From: Natrinema ejinorense
Lineage (GTDB): Archaea; Halobacteriota; Halobacteria; Halobacteriales; Natrialbaceae
Assembly (NCBI RefSeq): GCF_002494345.1
Contig: NZ_NXNI01000002.1
Span: 186,001 to 250,000 of the forward strand
Length of the DNA: 64,000 bases
Direction: 5' to 3'
Positions 18,425-27,061 of this stretch are shown here, piece by piece (the stretch's first letter is position 1; each line of letters starts with the position of its first letter). The notes under the pieces are model-generated. The model searched no databases. It saw only the letters and a list, made by a program, of their open reading frames with translations, and had not been told where the DNA came from. Both the position numbers and the translations under genes were made by a program.

Positions 18425-19429
18425 ATGTCTCGAGGAGTACATACGACCGACGCAACGATCATCGACTTCTGTGCGCACATCCACCCGGACGACCCGCCGG
18501 AGACCGAATTCTTCAACCAGTTCATGGACGACGACATCGGCGAACCGGTCTATCGCGACCTCGATACGTACGTTCGCCACTACGAGGAGGCCGGACTCGA
18601 CGGTGCCGTTCTCTCCCAACCGTACTACATGGGTCACGAGGATGTCGACCGAACGCGGCACGCGAACGACGTCCTCCTCGAGGGGATCGACGGGCGCGAG
18701 AACTACTACGGACTGGCTTCGATTCCGACGGCTGCGGGCGGCGAGGCCGCCGCCGCGGAGTTCGAACGCTGCCTCGAGGCGGGCTACCACGGCGGTGCAC
18801 TCGAGACGCGCTCGGATGGGATCGAACCACACCACGAGGCGGTCGAGCCCATCTTCGAGGTCGCCGAGGAATACGACGCACCGATTCTCGTCCATCCGAA
18901 ACTCAACGACTCGCTCTCTCCCGATGCGCTCGACGATACGTGGCTGTTGAACGCGACGTTCGGTCGCGAAGTCGCACTCGCCGCGAGTATCGCGAAAGTG
19001 GTCCACACGGGCGTCCTCGACCGCCATCCGGATCTGAACCTGGTCTACCACCACAACGGCGGCAACATCGCAGGGATGCTCGGTCGCGCTCAGCTCATGC
19101 TCGAGAAGTTTCCGCCACAGAAGTGGGCAGACCGGAAAGGCGAGCCCCTCGGCGGCCAGGTCAAGGACTTCGATTCCTTCCAGGCCCAACTCGAGGACCG
19201 GATCTACATCGACACGGCGGGGTTCTACGCCTATCACAACGTTCTCAGGAGCGCACTCATGCAGTTCCCCACGTCGCAACTGCTCTTCGGGACCGACTTC
19301 CCCTTCGAGGCGCGAACGCCGAAGGACTTCGAGGACTACGTCACGCTGATCGAACGGGAAACGGGAACGCCGGATTCCGAACGGATCCTCGGCGGCAACG
19401 CGCTCGATCTGCTGGCCAACGTCGACTGA
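18425..19429 (+). CDS. Amidohydrolase-2 (ACMSD-type) metal-dependent hydrolase/decarboxylase, paralogue 1
   Basis: The 334-residue TIM barrel belongs to the ACMSD/gamma-resorcylate decarboxylase branch, which decarboxylates or hydrolyses aromatic or ring-fission acids. It keeps the classical strand-1 metal pair His18-x-His20 (FCAHIHP), a strand-5 His in ILVHPK, the catalytic His region YHHNGGN, and the metal-ligand Asp in FGTDFPF. LSQPYYMGHED is a further conserved segment. It shares long blocks and the C-terminal DLLANVD with the genes at 23973 and 60986. It is a single-gene unit, convergent with an MFS carrier. The substrate is unknown. Confidence 0.88.
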   Translation: MSRGVHTTDATIIDFCAHIHPDDPPETEFFNQFMDDDIGEPVYRDLDTYVRHYEEAGLDGAVLSQPYYMGHEDVDRTRHANDVLLEGIDGRENYYGLASIPTAAGGEAAAAEFERCLEAGYHGGALETRSDGIEPHHEAVEPIFEVAEEYDAPILVHPKLNDSLSPDALDDTWLLNATFGREVALAASIAKVVHTGVLDRHPDLNLVYHHNGGNIAGMLGRAQLMLEKFPPQKWADRKGEPLGGQVKDFDSFQAQLEDRIYIDTAGFYAYHNVLRSALMQFPTSQLLFGTDFPFEARTPKDFEDYVTLIERETGTPDSERILGGNALDLLANVD

Positions 19430-19484
19430 AACCGGTTCGGTAGGCGGAGACGCGCTCGAGTTCTCCCCGATCTGGGGGTCACGC

Positions 19485-20690
19485 TCACCGTTTCGGAAGG
19501 AGCGCGAAGATGGCCGTGGCGACGGCAGTCAGGCCCGCCAGCAGGTAGAACGCTTCGTCGAAGCGGCCGAGATCCGACAGCCAGCCGACGACCGTCGAGC
19601 CGGTGGCCCCGACGACGAAAAACACGGTTCGAAGCAGCCCCCAGGTGGTTCCCATCGCTTCGTCGGGGAGGTTGTCGATGATATACGGGTTCATCACCGA
19701 CGGGCCCGCGACTTGGGTGGACGTCACGACGATCAATAGTGTCAGTGGGAGCAATCCCCCGAACGACGGAAGCAGACCGATGGTGAGCGCTGCGGCGGCA
19801 GCGACGAGGAGCACGACCGGCCGGGTTCCGTACCGGTCCGTTGCGCTACCGCCGAGCAACTGGAATCCTGCACCGACGAGAAAGAACAGTGCGAACAGTC
19901 CGTTGGCCGTCCCCTGGTCCAGTGTCTTTTGCTCGATGAGATACGTCGGCAGGAACGACGTCAATGCCTGAAACGTAAACAGCAGCACGACCATGCCGAG
20001 AAACCCCGCGACGACCGCTCGATCGGTGAACGTCCGTCGGAGCGATTCGGACAGTTCCCCACGCGAAAACTCGCCGTCCTCGGTTTCCTGCGGGGAGCGT
20101 GGCGTAATCGTCACCCACGTCCCCACTGCAGTCCCGACGAACAGCGGAACCGAGAGCCCGACCACGAACCGCCAGCCGGCGATATCGGTGAGCGCACTCC
20201 CGACGAACGGCAGCGCAGCCGATCCGACGCTCCCCGCAGCGAGAGCGATGCCGAACGCCCGACCGGGATTGGGCTCGAAGAACCGCGAGAGGGCGATGCC
20301 ACGCGATGTGCCAAAGAGGCCGGTTGCGAGTCCGAACGACCCACACGCCACGAGGAAGATGCCGAAAACCGGCGCAACGCCGATGAGACCGAGGCTGACC
20401 CCGGCCAGGGCGAGACTCAGGCTCAGGAGGAGGCGCTCGCCGAGCCGATCGACGAGCACTCCGGCCGGAAGTTGCATGATCCCGTACCCGACCCAAACGA
20501 CGGTGATCGCGAACCCGGCGGTCGTGTTGCTGATCTCGAAGGTTCCCCTGATCTGGGGCAGAATCGCGGGTAACAGAAATCGGGTTCCCAGCGTGAGAAA
20601 CCAGCCGAACGCGATCAACCCCAAGATCCCGTTTTGCGTGCCCCCGTACGGTCGGCCGACTATCCTCTTCAAATAGCTCACTGCGCTCAC
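19485..20690 (-). CDS. MFS transporter
   Basis: About 401 residues with twelve predicted hydrophobic segments and the MFS loop motif GVLVDRLGERLLL after helix 2; the equivalent in the second half is GSATDRYGTRPVVLL. It probably exchanges a small organic anion or nutrient across the cell membrane by ion coupling. The frame continues to an ATG at 20756, but that lies upstream of the TATA box (minus strand of 20724-20734), so a GTG at 20690, or the next at 20681, is the likely start. Convergent with amidohydrolase 1, whose substrate it may carry (inference). Confidence 0.88.
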   Translation of the reverse strand: MSAVSYLKRIVGRPYGGTQNGILGLIAFGWFLTLGTRFLLPAILPQIRGTFEISNTTAGFAITVVWVGYGIMQLPAGVLVDRLGERLLLSLSLALAGVSLGLIGVAPVFGIFLVACGSFGLATGLFGTSRGIALSRFFEPNPGRAFGIALAAGSVGSAALPFVGSALTDIAGWRFVVGLSVPLFVGTAVGTWVTITPRSPQETEDGEFSRGELSESLRRTFTDRAVVAGFLGMVVLLFTFQALTSFLPTYLIEQKTLDQGTANGLFALFFLVGAGFQLLGGSATDRYGTRPVVLLVAAAAALTIGLLPSFGGLLPLTLLIVVTSTQVAGPSVMNPYIIDNLPDEAMGTTWGLLRTVFFVVGATGSTVVGWLSDLGRFDEAFYLLAGLTAVATAIFALLPKR

Positions 20691-20723
20691 CTTATCAGCC
20701 GATGGCAAGAAGCAACGCAATCC

Positions 20724-20734
20724 GGTATAAATTG
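20724..20734 (-). promoter_or_regulatory. TATA box deciding the start of the MFS gene
   Basis: The minus strand reads CAATTTATACC. A transcript would begin near 20702, downstream of the in-frame ATG at 20756, so translation must start at a GTG (20690 or 20681). Confidence 0.6.
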
Positions 20735-20880
20735 CTGTGACTCTCGGGGAAGCCATCGTTCGAGAGTCGTCCGGGTCGAGCGACCCGCTCGAAAACCGGC
20801 GCTCCAGCCGTCATTTCGCTCGATTCTACCCGAGGCTCGACGAGCCCGGGGCCCTCCTCCTCGGCGTCGGCTCGAGTGAC

Positions 20881-21213
20881 TCACGCGAACCCGCGGGCGA
20901 TCCAGAAGACGACCATTCCACCCGCGACGGTCGCTGCGAGGTTCTCGGTCCGCCACGCGACGAAGCCGGCGACGATTCCGGCGATCAAACGTGGATTCAC
21001 GACGGAGACGCCGCCGTCGATAGACACGAGATCCGGCACCACGAGCGCCGCGAGTACCGCTGGTGCAACGTAGCTGAGCACGCGCTCGGCCCACGGCGGC
21101 ACCTCGTCGATCCGTTTGAAGAGGAGGAAAAAGGAGAGTCGAAACCCGAACGTGACGACCGCAACGGTCACGATGATCGCCCATACCGTTCCCGCAGAGA
21201 TCGGCGTGCTCAC
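20881..21213 (-). CDS. azlD: AzlD family branched-chain amino acid exporter subunit
   Basis: About 110 residues with four hydrophobic helices and the conserved end of AzlD (VLSYVAPAVLAALVVPDLV, then RTENLAATVAGGMVVFW). With AzlC it forms the two-component exporter of branched-chain and related amino acids. The GTG start at 21213 overlaps the azlC stop codon as GTGA, a typical translational coupling. The longer upstream frame only shadows azlC. Confidence 0.85.
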   Translation of the reverse strand: MSTPISAGTVWAIIVTVAVVTFGFRLSFFLLFKRIDEVPPWAERVLSYVAPAVLAALVVPDLVSIDGGVSVVNPRLIAGIVAGFVAWRTENLAATVAGGMVVFWIARGFA

Positions 21214-21911
21214 GTCGACCACCGTCGCTCCCCGAAGACGCCGACCAGTATCCCGGCGAGGGTCCCGACGATCAGGCCGAGATTGAACGGAAGGCCGGCT
21301 GCGAACACCGCCACACTGCCGCCGGCTACGCCCGCGCCGATCGCGGGTCGGTCGTTGAGAACTGGGACGAGCAAGGCGATGAACAGCAGCGGAATCGCGA
21401 ACTCGAGGTTCAGGCCGTCCGGAACGATGCCCCCGAAGAAAAGCCCTACGAGCGTGCCAGACTGCCAGACGACCCACGAGGCGACGCCGGCACCGACGTA
21501 GTAGGCCGCCTTTTCGTCGGTGCCGCCGTTTTCGAACGTCGCAATGGAGAGCGCATACACCGTATCGATGTTGAGGTATGCAAGCGAGATACGCTCGTTC
21601 AACGATTGACTGTCGAAATACGGGGCGAGCGACGCACTGTACAACAACAGCCGCAGATTGATGATCACTCCGGCAGCGACGATCACCACCATGGAAGCAC
21701 TGGCATTCATCAACTCGAGCATCGCCGCCTGTGCGAGGCCGGTGTAGATCCCGACGGACATCCAGATCGCCTGTGGGGTCGTCAAACCGGTTTCGACGGC
21801 GGTAATCCCGATAATCACGGCGATCGGAAAGAGACTCACGAGTGCCGGGAGCAGATCCCGTGCACCAGCCGCGAATTCGTGGCGGGCGGACACGGCTCTC
21901 GAGACGCCCAC
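21210..21911 (-). CDS. azlC: AzlC family amino acid exporter subunit
   Basis: A 233-residue membrane protein with about six to seven hydrophobic segments. Family features include the N-terminal region FAAGARDLLPALVSLFPIAV, the segment GLAQAAMLELMNASASMVVI, and INLRLLLYSASLAPYF. It exports branched-chain amino acids or analogues together with AzlD, encoded immediately downstream with a 4-base overlap. Its link to the catabolic enzymes is not evident. Confidence 0.9.
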   Translation of the reverse strand: MGVSRAVSARHEFAAGARDLLPALVSLFPIAVIIGITAVETGLTTPQAIWMSVGIYTGLAQAAMLELMNASASMVVIVAAGVIINLRLLLYSASLAPYFDSQSLNERISLAYLNIDTVYALSIATFENGGTDEKAAYYVGAGVASWVVWQSGTLVGLFFGGIVPDGLNLEFAIPLLFIALLVPVLNDRPAIGAGVAGGSVAVFAAGLPFNLGLIVGTLAGILVGVFGERRWST

Positions 21912-21980
21912 CCGGTGGAAATAACTTCCGTTCTGAAATCGCTACACCGTCGGACGACCGTCGAGCCGATGACTGCAGTC

Positions 21981-22050
21981 GCCACTGAAACGATTGAGAC
22001 ACTGATCGCGACGCCATCATGCGATCAGGTGTGCATCGACTTTCAGTGGC
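21981..22050. repeat. 70-base palindromic repeat element, copy A
   Basis: The ends are a perfect 10-base inverted repeat, GCCACTGAAA and TTTCAGTGGC. A second internal pair, CTGATCGC and GCGATCAG, is separated by 11 bases, so nearly the whole element can fold into one long imperfect hairpin. A diverged copy in the opposite orientation occurs at about 52908-52975. It encodes no plausible protein and may be a miniature mobile element or a structured RNA. Confidence 0.7.
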
Positions 22051-22237
22051 TACCCCACCAGCGTACTGACGATGTGGACAGGGACGGACCTGTTGTCCCG
22101 AAATGTGCAACACCTCTGTGAGGTGCGACCGTCGCTACGAGCGCTCGGAACCGGCGGTGGTCCGCTGGTTTACAATGGTATGGTCGTAATCCAATCGGTT
22201 CACCGACGATGGCTTTCCTCGTAGGCCCCGGTCTCTA

Positions 22238-22267
22238 TTCTGTGTGGTGGTGGCATGGAACACAGAA
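22238..22267. repeat. Hairpin downstream of the cupin gene
   Basis: TTCTGTGT and ACACAGAA form a perfect 8-base stem around a 14-base loop. It lies some 220 bases past the cupin stop codon; a role as terminator or protein site is uncertain. Confidence 0.4.
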
Positions 22268-22488
22268 AATTCCGTATGCTGGGACACCTCTCGAGACGGT
22301 CGGTCCACTGTTGTGATGTTTGACACGCTATCGTATCGGTCGTAGTGACGGTAATAACACTCCGTGATGAGGGAGTCGTGACTCCCGCTGCGCGTTCACG
22401 ATGGCGCGAGCAGAAAACGGAGCCGCTGCCGTTACTCAGCGCGAAGGTGCCGCCAGCGTCGCGGCCAGTTCCGGAATCGGGGACGACC

Positions 22489-22917
22489 TCACTCGTTCGG
22501 ATCTTCGTCCCACTCGTGGGCGGGAGAGCCGCCGACGAACGATGCGAACACCAGACAGCCATAATCGGCGTCTTCCGAGTGATATTCCATCGGACCATGT
22601 GGCAGTTTCTGTCCGTAAATGTAGTCCCCCGACGTGAGCGTGTGGCCGTGGACGGTCATCGTTCCGTCGATGATCATGACCGCGTGGGCCGACGGATGGG
22701 TGTGTTCGGGTTCGATGTACCCCTCCGGAAAGCGGATGAAGAAGTCCGCGCGCCCTTCCGCTTCGTTCGAATTCACCGTATACGTTTTAACACCCTCCGG
22801 CAGCTCCATGTGGGGATCGTCCTCCCAGGGGATGTTCTCGACGTCGATGCTCCATTGGATCTCCGTTTCGGTGATCACCCAGTCCTGCGGTTCGACGTCC
22901 GGAAAGTCCTGTGCCAT
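22489..22917 (-). CDS. Cupin-domain protein
   Basis: About 142 residues with a single cupin barrel: motif 1 resembles EPEHTHPSAHAVMIIDGTM, with His residues for metal binding, followed by a second-motif region containing KLPHGPMEYHSEDADYG. Small cupins of this type are dioxygenases, isomerases or simple sugar/acid-binding proteins. A TATA-like run at 22944-22957 supports the ATG at 22917 over the longer frame. It is divergent from the 3-hydroxyisobutyrate-dehydrogenase-like gene, so the two may be co-regulated. Confidence 0.85.
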   Translation of the reverse strand: MAQDFPDVEPQDWVITETEIQWSIDVENIPWEDDPHMELPEGVKTYTVNSNEAEGRADFFIRFPEGYIEPEHTHPSAHAVMIIDGTMTVHGHTLTSGDYIYGQKLPHGPMEYHSEDADYGCLVFASFVGGSPAHEWDEDPNE

Positions 22918-23064
22918 TGCGTGTGGTGTTTGACAGCACACGTGCATATACTTAATCGAAAAGAATGTTACATGTTCTCGTGACTCACTGTTACACCCAG
23001 CCGAGAGCGGCCATCCGACCCACTCTCCGCCGCCGGAGACCGTGTGTGGGAAGCTCACTCACAA

Positions 23065-23075
23065 CTACTATATAC
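23065..23075 (+). promoter_or_regulatory. TATA box of the 3-hydroxyisobutyrate dehydrogenase-like gene
   Basis: CTACTATATAC lies 21-31 bases before the ATG at 23096 and excludes the upstream in-frame ATG at 23042. Confidence 0.6.
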
Positions 23076-23095
23076 GTCCAGAGAGGTGTTCACGT

Positions 23096-23971
23096 ATGGC
23101 CGAACGACTGGGTTTTGTCGGTATCGGACGAATGGGTTCGGAAATGGCGAAGAACATGATGGCCGGTGGTGAAGACGTCATCGTCTTCGACATCGACGAG
23201 GATCGTGTCGCGGAACTGGTCGACGCCGGGGCGGACAGCGCCGAGTCGGTCACGGAACTCGTCGACGCAGCCGACATCGTGTTCACGTCCCTCCCGAAGA
23301 ACGAAACCGTCGAAGCGGTGTATTTCGGCGACGACGGTATCCTCGAGTCGCTGACCGACGGGATGGCGGTCGTCGAGATGAGCACGGTCAAACCCGAGAC
23401 GGTTCGACGGATTCAGACGGACCTCGAGGATCGCGGTCTGGACGTCGAGGTCGTCGACTGTCCGGTCATCGGGATTCCGTCGACCGCACGCGATGCGGAG
23501 CTGACGGTCCTCGTCGGTGCCACCGAGGACGGATTCGAGCGGTTGCGACCGTCCCTCGACCATATCGGGACCTCGATCGAACACGTCGGCGAGCCCGGCC
23601 GGGCGAAGGCGATCAAACTCGTCAACAACGTCGTCACGTACGGCAACTACGCGCTCGCCGCCGAGGTGTTCGCGCTGGCCGAGCAACTCGAGATCGGCCG
23701 CGAGGAACTCTTCGAGATCATCGACAGCGGTGCCGCACAGTCGTCGATCCTCGCTTCGAAGCTCCCGAACGTTCTCGAGGGGTCGTTCGAACCGGGGTTT
23801 ACCGTCGAGGGTGCGCTGAAAGACCTCGAGTACGCACTCGAACTCGGCCACGAAGAACGGTTCGAACTCCCGGTCTCGGAGATGGTCGCCGGGCGATATC
23901 GGTACGCCATCGATCGGGGACACAGCGAGGACGATTACTCGATACTCATGGAGGCGCTTTCCGAGGAGTAG
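23096..23971 (+). CDS. NAD(P)-dependent beta-hydroxyacid dehydrogenase (3-hydroxyisobutyrate dehydrogenase family)
   Basis: The 291-residue protein has the N-terminal dinucleotide fold GIGRMG at residues 9-14 and the all-helical second domain. The family catalytic Lys lies in AKAIKLVNN, and CPVIGIPSTARDAELTVLVG is the substrate-binding segment (usually VSGG; here IGIPST). Members oxidise 3-hydroxyisobutyrate, 2-(hydroxymethyl)glutarate or tartronate semialdehyde equivalents. The altered IGIPST segment suggests a different substrate from classical MmsB. It is followed convergently, two bases from its stop, by amidohydrolase 2. Confidence 0.9.
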   Translation: MAERLGFVGIGRMGSEMAKNMMAGGEDVIVFDIDEDRVAELVDAGADSAESVTELVDAADIVFTSLPKNETVEAVYFGDDGILESLTDGMAVVEMSTVKPETVRRIQTDLEDRGLDVEVVDCPVIGIPSTARDAELTVLVGATEDGFERLRPSLDHIGTSIEHVGEPGRAKAIKLVNNVVTYGNYALAAEVFALAEQLEIGREELFEIIDSGAAQSSILASKLPNVLEGSFEPGFTVEGALKDLEYALELGHEERFELPVSEMVAGRYRYAIDRGHSEDDYSILMEALSEE

Positions 23972-23972
23972 C

Positions 23973-24950
23973 TCAGTCGACGTTCGCCAACAGGTCCAGC
24001 GTGTTTTGCCCGAGAACTCGCGTTGCGTCCGTCGACGACGTGACGTCTTCGACGGTCGCGACGAACGCTTCGAGTTCGTCGTCCGTCCGCGGCTCGTAGG
24101 GAATATCCGTCCCGAACAGCAGCTGCGTGCTCGGGAACTCCTCGAGGGCCGTTCGGACCGGGGCGTGATAGCCGAAGAAGCCCGAGGTATCGACGTAGAC
24201 GCGCTCTTCGAGTTGCCGTTTGAACGCCGCGGAGGATTTGATCGACTCCTGGCCCGGCCAGCGGCCGATGTCGTGGTGGAGGTGGACGCGACCGAGCATC
24301 GCTGCGATGTTCCCGCCGAGGTGGTGAAAGACCAGGTCGAGGTTTTCGTACCGATCGAGCAGCCCGGTGTGAATCGCCTTACAGATCCCTCGAGAGAGCG
24401 CCACTTCGCGCCCGAAGACCGCGTTCAGTCGATACGTATCGTCGAGGGTATCGGGGTGGATCGAGTCGTCGATTTTCGGGTGAACCAACAGCGGTGCGTC
24501 GTACGCGTCGGCCACCTCGAGGACGGGCTCGACTTCCTCGTCGGTCAGTTCGATCCCTTGCGTACTCGTCTCGAGCGCGCCGCCGTGGTAGCCCGCCTCG
24601 AGACAGCGTTCGAGTTCGGCGGCGGCCGTCTCACCGCCGGCCGCGACGGGGAGTGCGGCCAGCCCGTAGAATCGATCTTCGGCGTCGATCATCGACAGCA
24701 GTGCGTCGTTCGTTTCGGCGACCAGTTCGGCGTCGCCGTCGCCCATGTAGTAGGGTTGTGAGAGGACGGCCTCGTCGACCCCGGCGGCGTCCATCCGCTC
24801 GAGCAAGACGGCGGGATCGTGATGGATCGGGCCGAGCAACTCGTTGAGATCCGCGTCCGGGTTGTCATCCGATCCGGGAAGGTACTCCTCCGGATAGATG
24901 TGGGCGCCGAAATCGATCACGTGGTGGTCGGGTGTGTTCGGTGGTATCAT
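23973..24950 (-). CDS. Amidohydrolase-2 (ACMSD-type) protein, paralogue 2
   Basis: The 325-residue TIM barrel is closely similar to the proteins at 18425 and 60986: LSQPYYMGDGD, LLVHPKIDDS, FHHLGGNIAAMLGR, LLFGTDIPY and the same DLLANVD end. The strand-1 motif is His17-x-Tyr19 (GAHIYP) instead of His-x-His, so one classical metal ligand is replaced. Decarboxylase or hydrolase activity on a ring-derived acid is expected from the family, but metal binding may differ. Its stop nearly abuts that of the hydroxyacid dehydrogenase. Confidence 0.87.
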   Translation of the reverse strand: MIPPNTPDHHVIDFGAHIYPEEYLPGSDDNPDADLNELLGPIHHDPAVLLERMDAAGVDEAVLSQPYYMGDGDAELVAETNDALLSMIDAEDRFYGLAALPVAAGGETAAAELERCLEAGYHGGALETSTQGIELTDEEVEPVLEVADAYDAPLLVHPKIDDSIHPDTLDDTYRLNAVFGREVALSRGICKAIHTGLLDRYENLDLVFHHLGGNIAAMLGRVHLHHDIGRWPGQESIKSSAAFKRQLEERVYVDTSGFFGYHAPVRTALEEFPSTQLLFGTDIPYEPRTDDELEAFVATVEDVTSSTDATRVLGQNTLDLLANVD

Positions 24951-25083
24951 AACGCGGTTTCAGATACCGAATGTCGTCGTATAACCGTTGTGTTCCCCGT
25001 TCGGTCCCGGGCTGAGTGAGTCTCCGTCACTGGTTTCCGGCCGTGACTCTCGGTCGAAAGCGTGTGACGGGATACCGAAAGGC

Positions 25084-25097
25084 AAACTATTTGATGG
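25084..25097 (+). promoter_or_regulatory. TATA element of SDR 1, shared motif
   Basis: AAACTATTTGATGG begins 36 bases before the ATG at 25120. Its first 12 bases equal those at 18390, suggesting shared promoter strength or a shared regulator. Confidence 0.55.
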
Positions 25098-25119
25098 CCC
25101 CCTAAGTACGTGTTGTCGT

Positions 25120-25902
25120 ATGACAGTCGAGATAGACCTCTCGGGACAGACAGCGATAGTGACCGGAGCCGGCCGCGGCATCGGTGAAACGATCGCGACG
25201 ACGTTCGCACGAGCAGGCGCGGACGTCGTCGCAGTAGCGAGAACGCAGTCGGAAATCGAAGAGACGGTCGAACGAGTCGAGGAGTACGGCGTCGACGGGA
25301 TGGCCGTCCAGACCGACCTCCGGAACGTCGACGAGATCGATTCGCTGATGGATACGGTACTCGAGGAGTGGGGAACGCCGGAGATCCTCATCAACAACGC
25401 CGCGTTGAACCTCACCAGTCCGCCCCTCGACCAGTCGCTCGAGGAAGTCGACGCGATGCTCGACGTGAACGTTCGCGGCCTGTTCTTGCTCTCCCAGCGC
25501 TTCGGCCAGGCGTTCCGGGAGAGCGATCGCGAACAGGGGCGCATCATCAACATCTCGAGTCTGACGTCGAAACTCGGCGTCTCACAGATGACGCTCTACT
25601 CCGGGACGAACGGCGGCGTGAACAGTATCACCCGGGGGTTGGCAGCCGAACTCGCCGACGACGGCGTTACCGTGAACGCGGTGATCCCCGGGCTGATCGA
25701 AATCGACAGGATCGCCGATCTCATCGAGCGGAAGGGAGACGAGATTTACGCGCTCGATCGCGTTCCACTCGGGAAGCTCGGAGAGGCACGTCACATCGCC
25801 GATGCTTGCCTCTTTTTCGCCTCCGACCTCTCCGAGTACATCACCGGCGAACAGCTGAAAGTCGACGGCGGCGTCGGCTTCACTGCGGGCCTCTACAAGT
25901 AA
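25120..25902 (+). CDS. SDR-family oxidoreductase with Asn in place of the catalytic Lys (SDR 1)
   Basis: A 260-residue classical short-chain dehydrogenase: TGAGRGIG nucleotide motif near residues 16-23, NNAA motif, catalytic Ser in NISS and Tyr 13 residues later. The residue four after Tyr is Asn (YSGTN) where the family has Lys (YxxxK). C-terminal GEQLKVDGG and GFTAGLYK are as in the other SDRs here. It is very similar to the neighbour at 26074, which has the same substitution, and to the gene at 43885, which keeps Lys. Either chemistry is altered or activity is lost. The substrate is unknown. Confidence 0.9.
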   Translation: MTVEIDLSGQTAIVTGAGRGIGETIATTFARAGADVVAVARTQSEIEETVERVEEYGVDGMAVQTDLRNVDEIDSLMDTVLEEWGTPEILINNAALNLTSPPLDQSLEEVDAMLDVNVRGLFLLSQRFGQAFRESDREQGRIINISSLTSKLGVSQMTLYSGTNGGVNSITRGLAAELADDGVTVNAVIPGLIEIDRIADLIERKGDEIYALDRVPLGKLGEARHIADACLFFASDLSEYITGEQLKVDGGVGFTAGLYK

Positions 25903-26073
25903 GGGTCGCCACCCGTTCGATTCGACGACAACCGCGACTCCCGTCGTTTACCGGTTCGTGCTCGAGGGTCGATTCCGTCCGTGCCGGCCGTCGAACGTCA
26001 TTTCGGTTCCGCCTTCGGAAAACTCACTATCGTGACAGTAACCTCTATACGACAGTGTCGGAAACGGTGTCCT

Positions 26074-26865
26074 ATGGAGTTAGACCTTTCCGGCCAGACG
26101 GCACTCATCACGGGTGCCGGCCGCGGCATCGGCGAAGAGATCGCGCTGACGTTCGCGGAGGCAGGTGCGAACGTCGTCGCGGCGGCTCGCACGGAGTCGG
26201 AGATCGAGGAGACGGTAGCCGACGTGGAAGCCCACGGCGTCGAGGGACTCGCCGTTCCGACGGATCTCAGATCGGTCGAGGCGATCGAAACCCTCGTCGA
26301 GACGACGGTCCGCGAGTTCGGTGGCTCCGAGATCCTGGTCAACAACGCGGCGTTGAACCTCACGAACCCGCCCGAAGCGCAGTCCCTCGAGGAGGTCGAC
26401 GCGATGATGGACGTCAACCTCCGAGCCGTCTTTCTGCTCACCCAGCGATGGCGGGAGCAGTTCGTCGCGTCGAGCGCCGATCGGGGGCGGGTGATCAACG
26501 TCTCGAGCAACTCGGCGTATTTCGGCATCCCTGCGATGACGTTCTACGGCGGCACGAACGCCGGCGTCCTCGCGCTGACCCGCGGCTTCGCCGCGACCAT
26601 GGCCGAGGAGGGGGTCACGGTCAACTCGATCGTTCCGGGACTGACCCGCGTCGACCGCATCGAGGAGCTGTTGGAGAAACAGGAACGCGGCGAAATCGAT
26701 CGGATCCACCAGCTGGAGAACCATCCGTTGAATCGCCCGGCCGAGCCCGAGGAGATCGCGTACGCGTGTCTCTTCCTCGCGTACGATCTAGCGGATTACA
26801 TCACCGGCACCAGTATCCTCGTCGACGGCGGGTTGGAACTCACGCGATCTCCCTATACGATGTGA
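26074..26865 (+). CDS. SDR-family oxidoreductase with Asn in place of the catalytic Lys (SDR 2)
   Basis: The 263-residue protein is a close homologue of the preceding gene, probably a tandem duplicate. TGAGRGIG is near the N-terminus, NNAALNL follows, then Ser in NVSS and Tyr in FYGGTN, again with Asn at the usual Lys position. The C-terminus differs (SPYTM). It has its own TATA-like CCTCTATACG at 26042-26051, and a perfect palindrome CGACA-G-TGTCG (26050-26060) between that and the ATG. The shared substitution in two expressed-looking copies argues for function. Confidence 0.9.
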   Translation: MELDLSGQTALITGAGRGIGEEIALTFAEAGANVVAAARTESEIEETVADVEAHGVEGLAVPTDLRSVEAIETLVETTVREFGGSEILVNNAALNLTNPPEAQSLEEVDAMMDVNLRAVFLLTQRWREQFVASSADRGRVINVSSNSAYFGIPAMTFYGGTNAGVLALTRGFAATMAEEGVTVNSIVPGLTRVDRIEELLEKQERGEIDRIHQLENHPLNRPAEPEEIAYACLFLAYDLADYITGTSILVDGGLELTRSPYTM

Positions 26866-26922
26866 GCGCGGTCACCCGCTCGACTCGCCATCGGCCGTTC
26901 CGAGACCTCTCGGCTCGAGGGT

Positions 26923-26958
26923 TCAACGGACGACGTGTTGTCAACGGACGGAGTGTTG
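26923..26958. repeat. Tandem repeat of an 18-base unit, two copies
   Basis: TCAACGGACGACGTGTTG is followed immediately by TCAACGGACGGAGTGTTG (16 of 18 identical). It lies between the convergent ends of SDR 2 and the carboxymuconolactone-decarboxylase-family gene; no function is apparent. Confidence 0.7.
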
Positions 26959-27061
26959 TGCGAGTCCGCTCGACGACGGTTCGAATCCAGGGCCGAATCG
27001 ATCGAGCCACAGGCGACGCGATGGACTACTGCTCCGGGTCGGCGAGCCGAGCGCCCGCCAG

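Larger units (their letters stand above)
21912..22488. other. Intergenic region containing a palindromic repeat and a hairpin
   Basis: No gene is seen. The region contains the 70-base palindromic repeat at 21981-22050 and a separate hairpin at 22238-22267, listed separately. The remainder is featureless. Confidence 0.5.

Noticed and set aside
26960-27030. GGTTCGAATCC sequence resembling a tRNA T-loop near 26973
   Set aside because: No acceptor, anticodon or D stems can be drawn around it.
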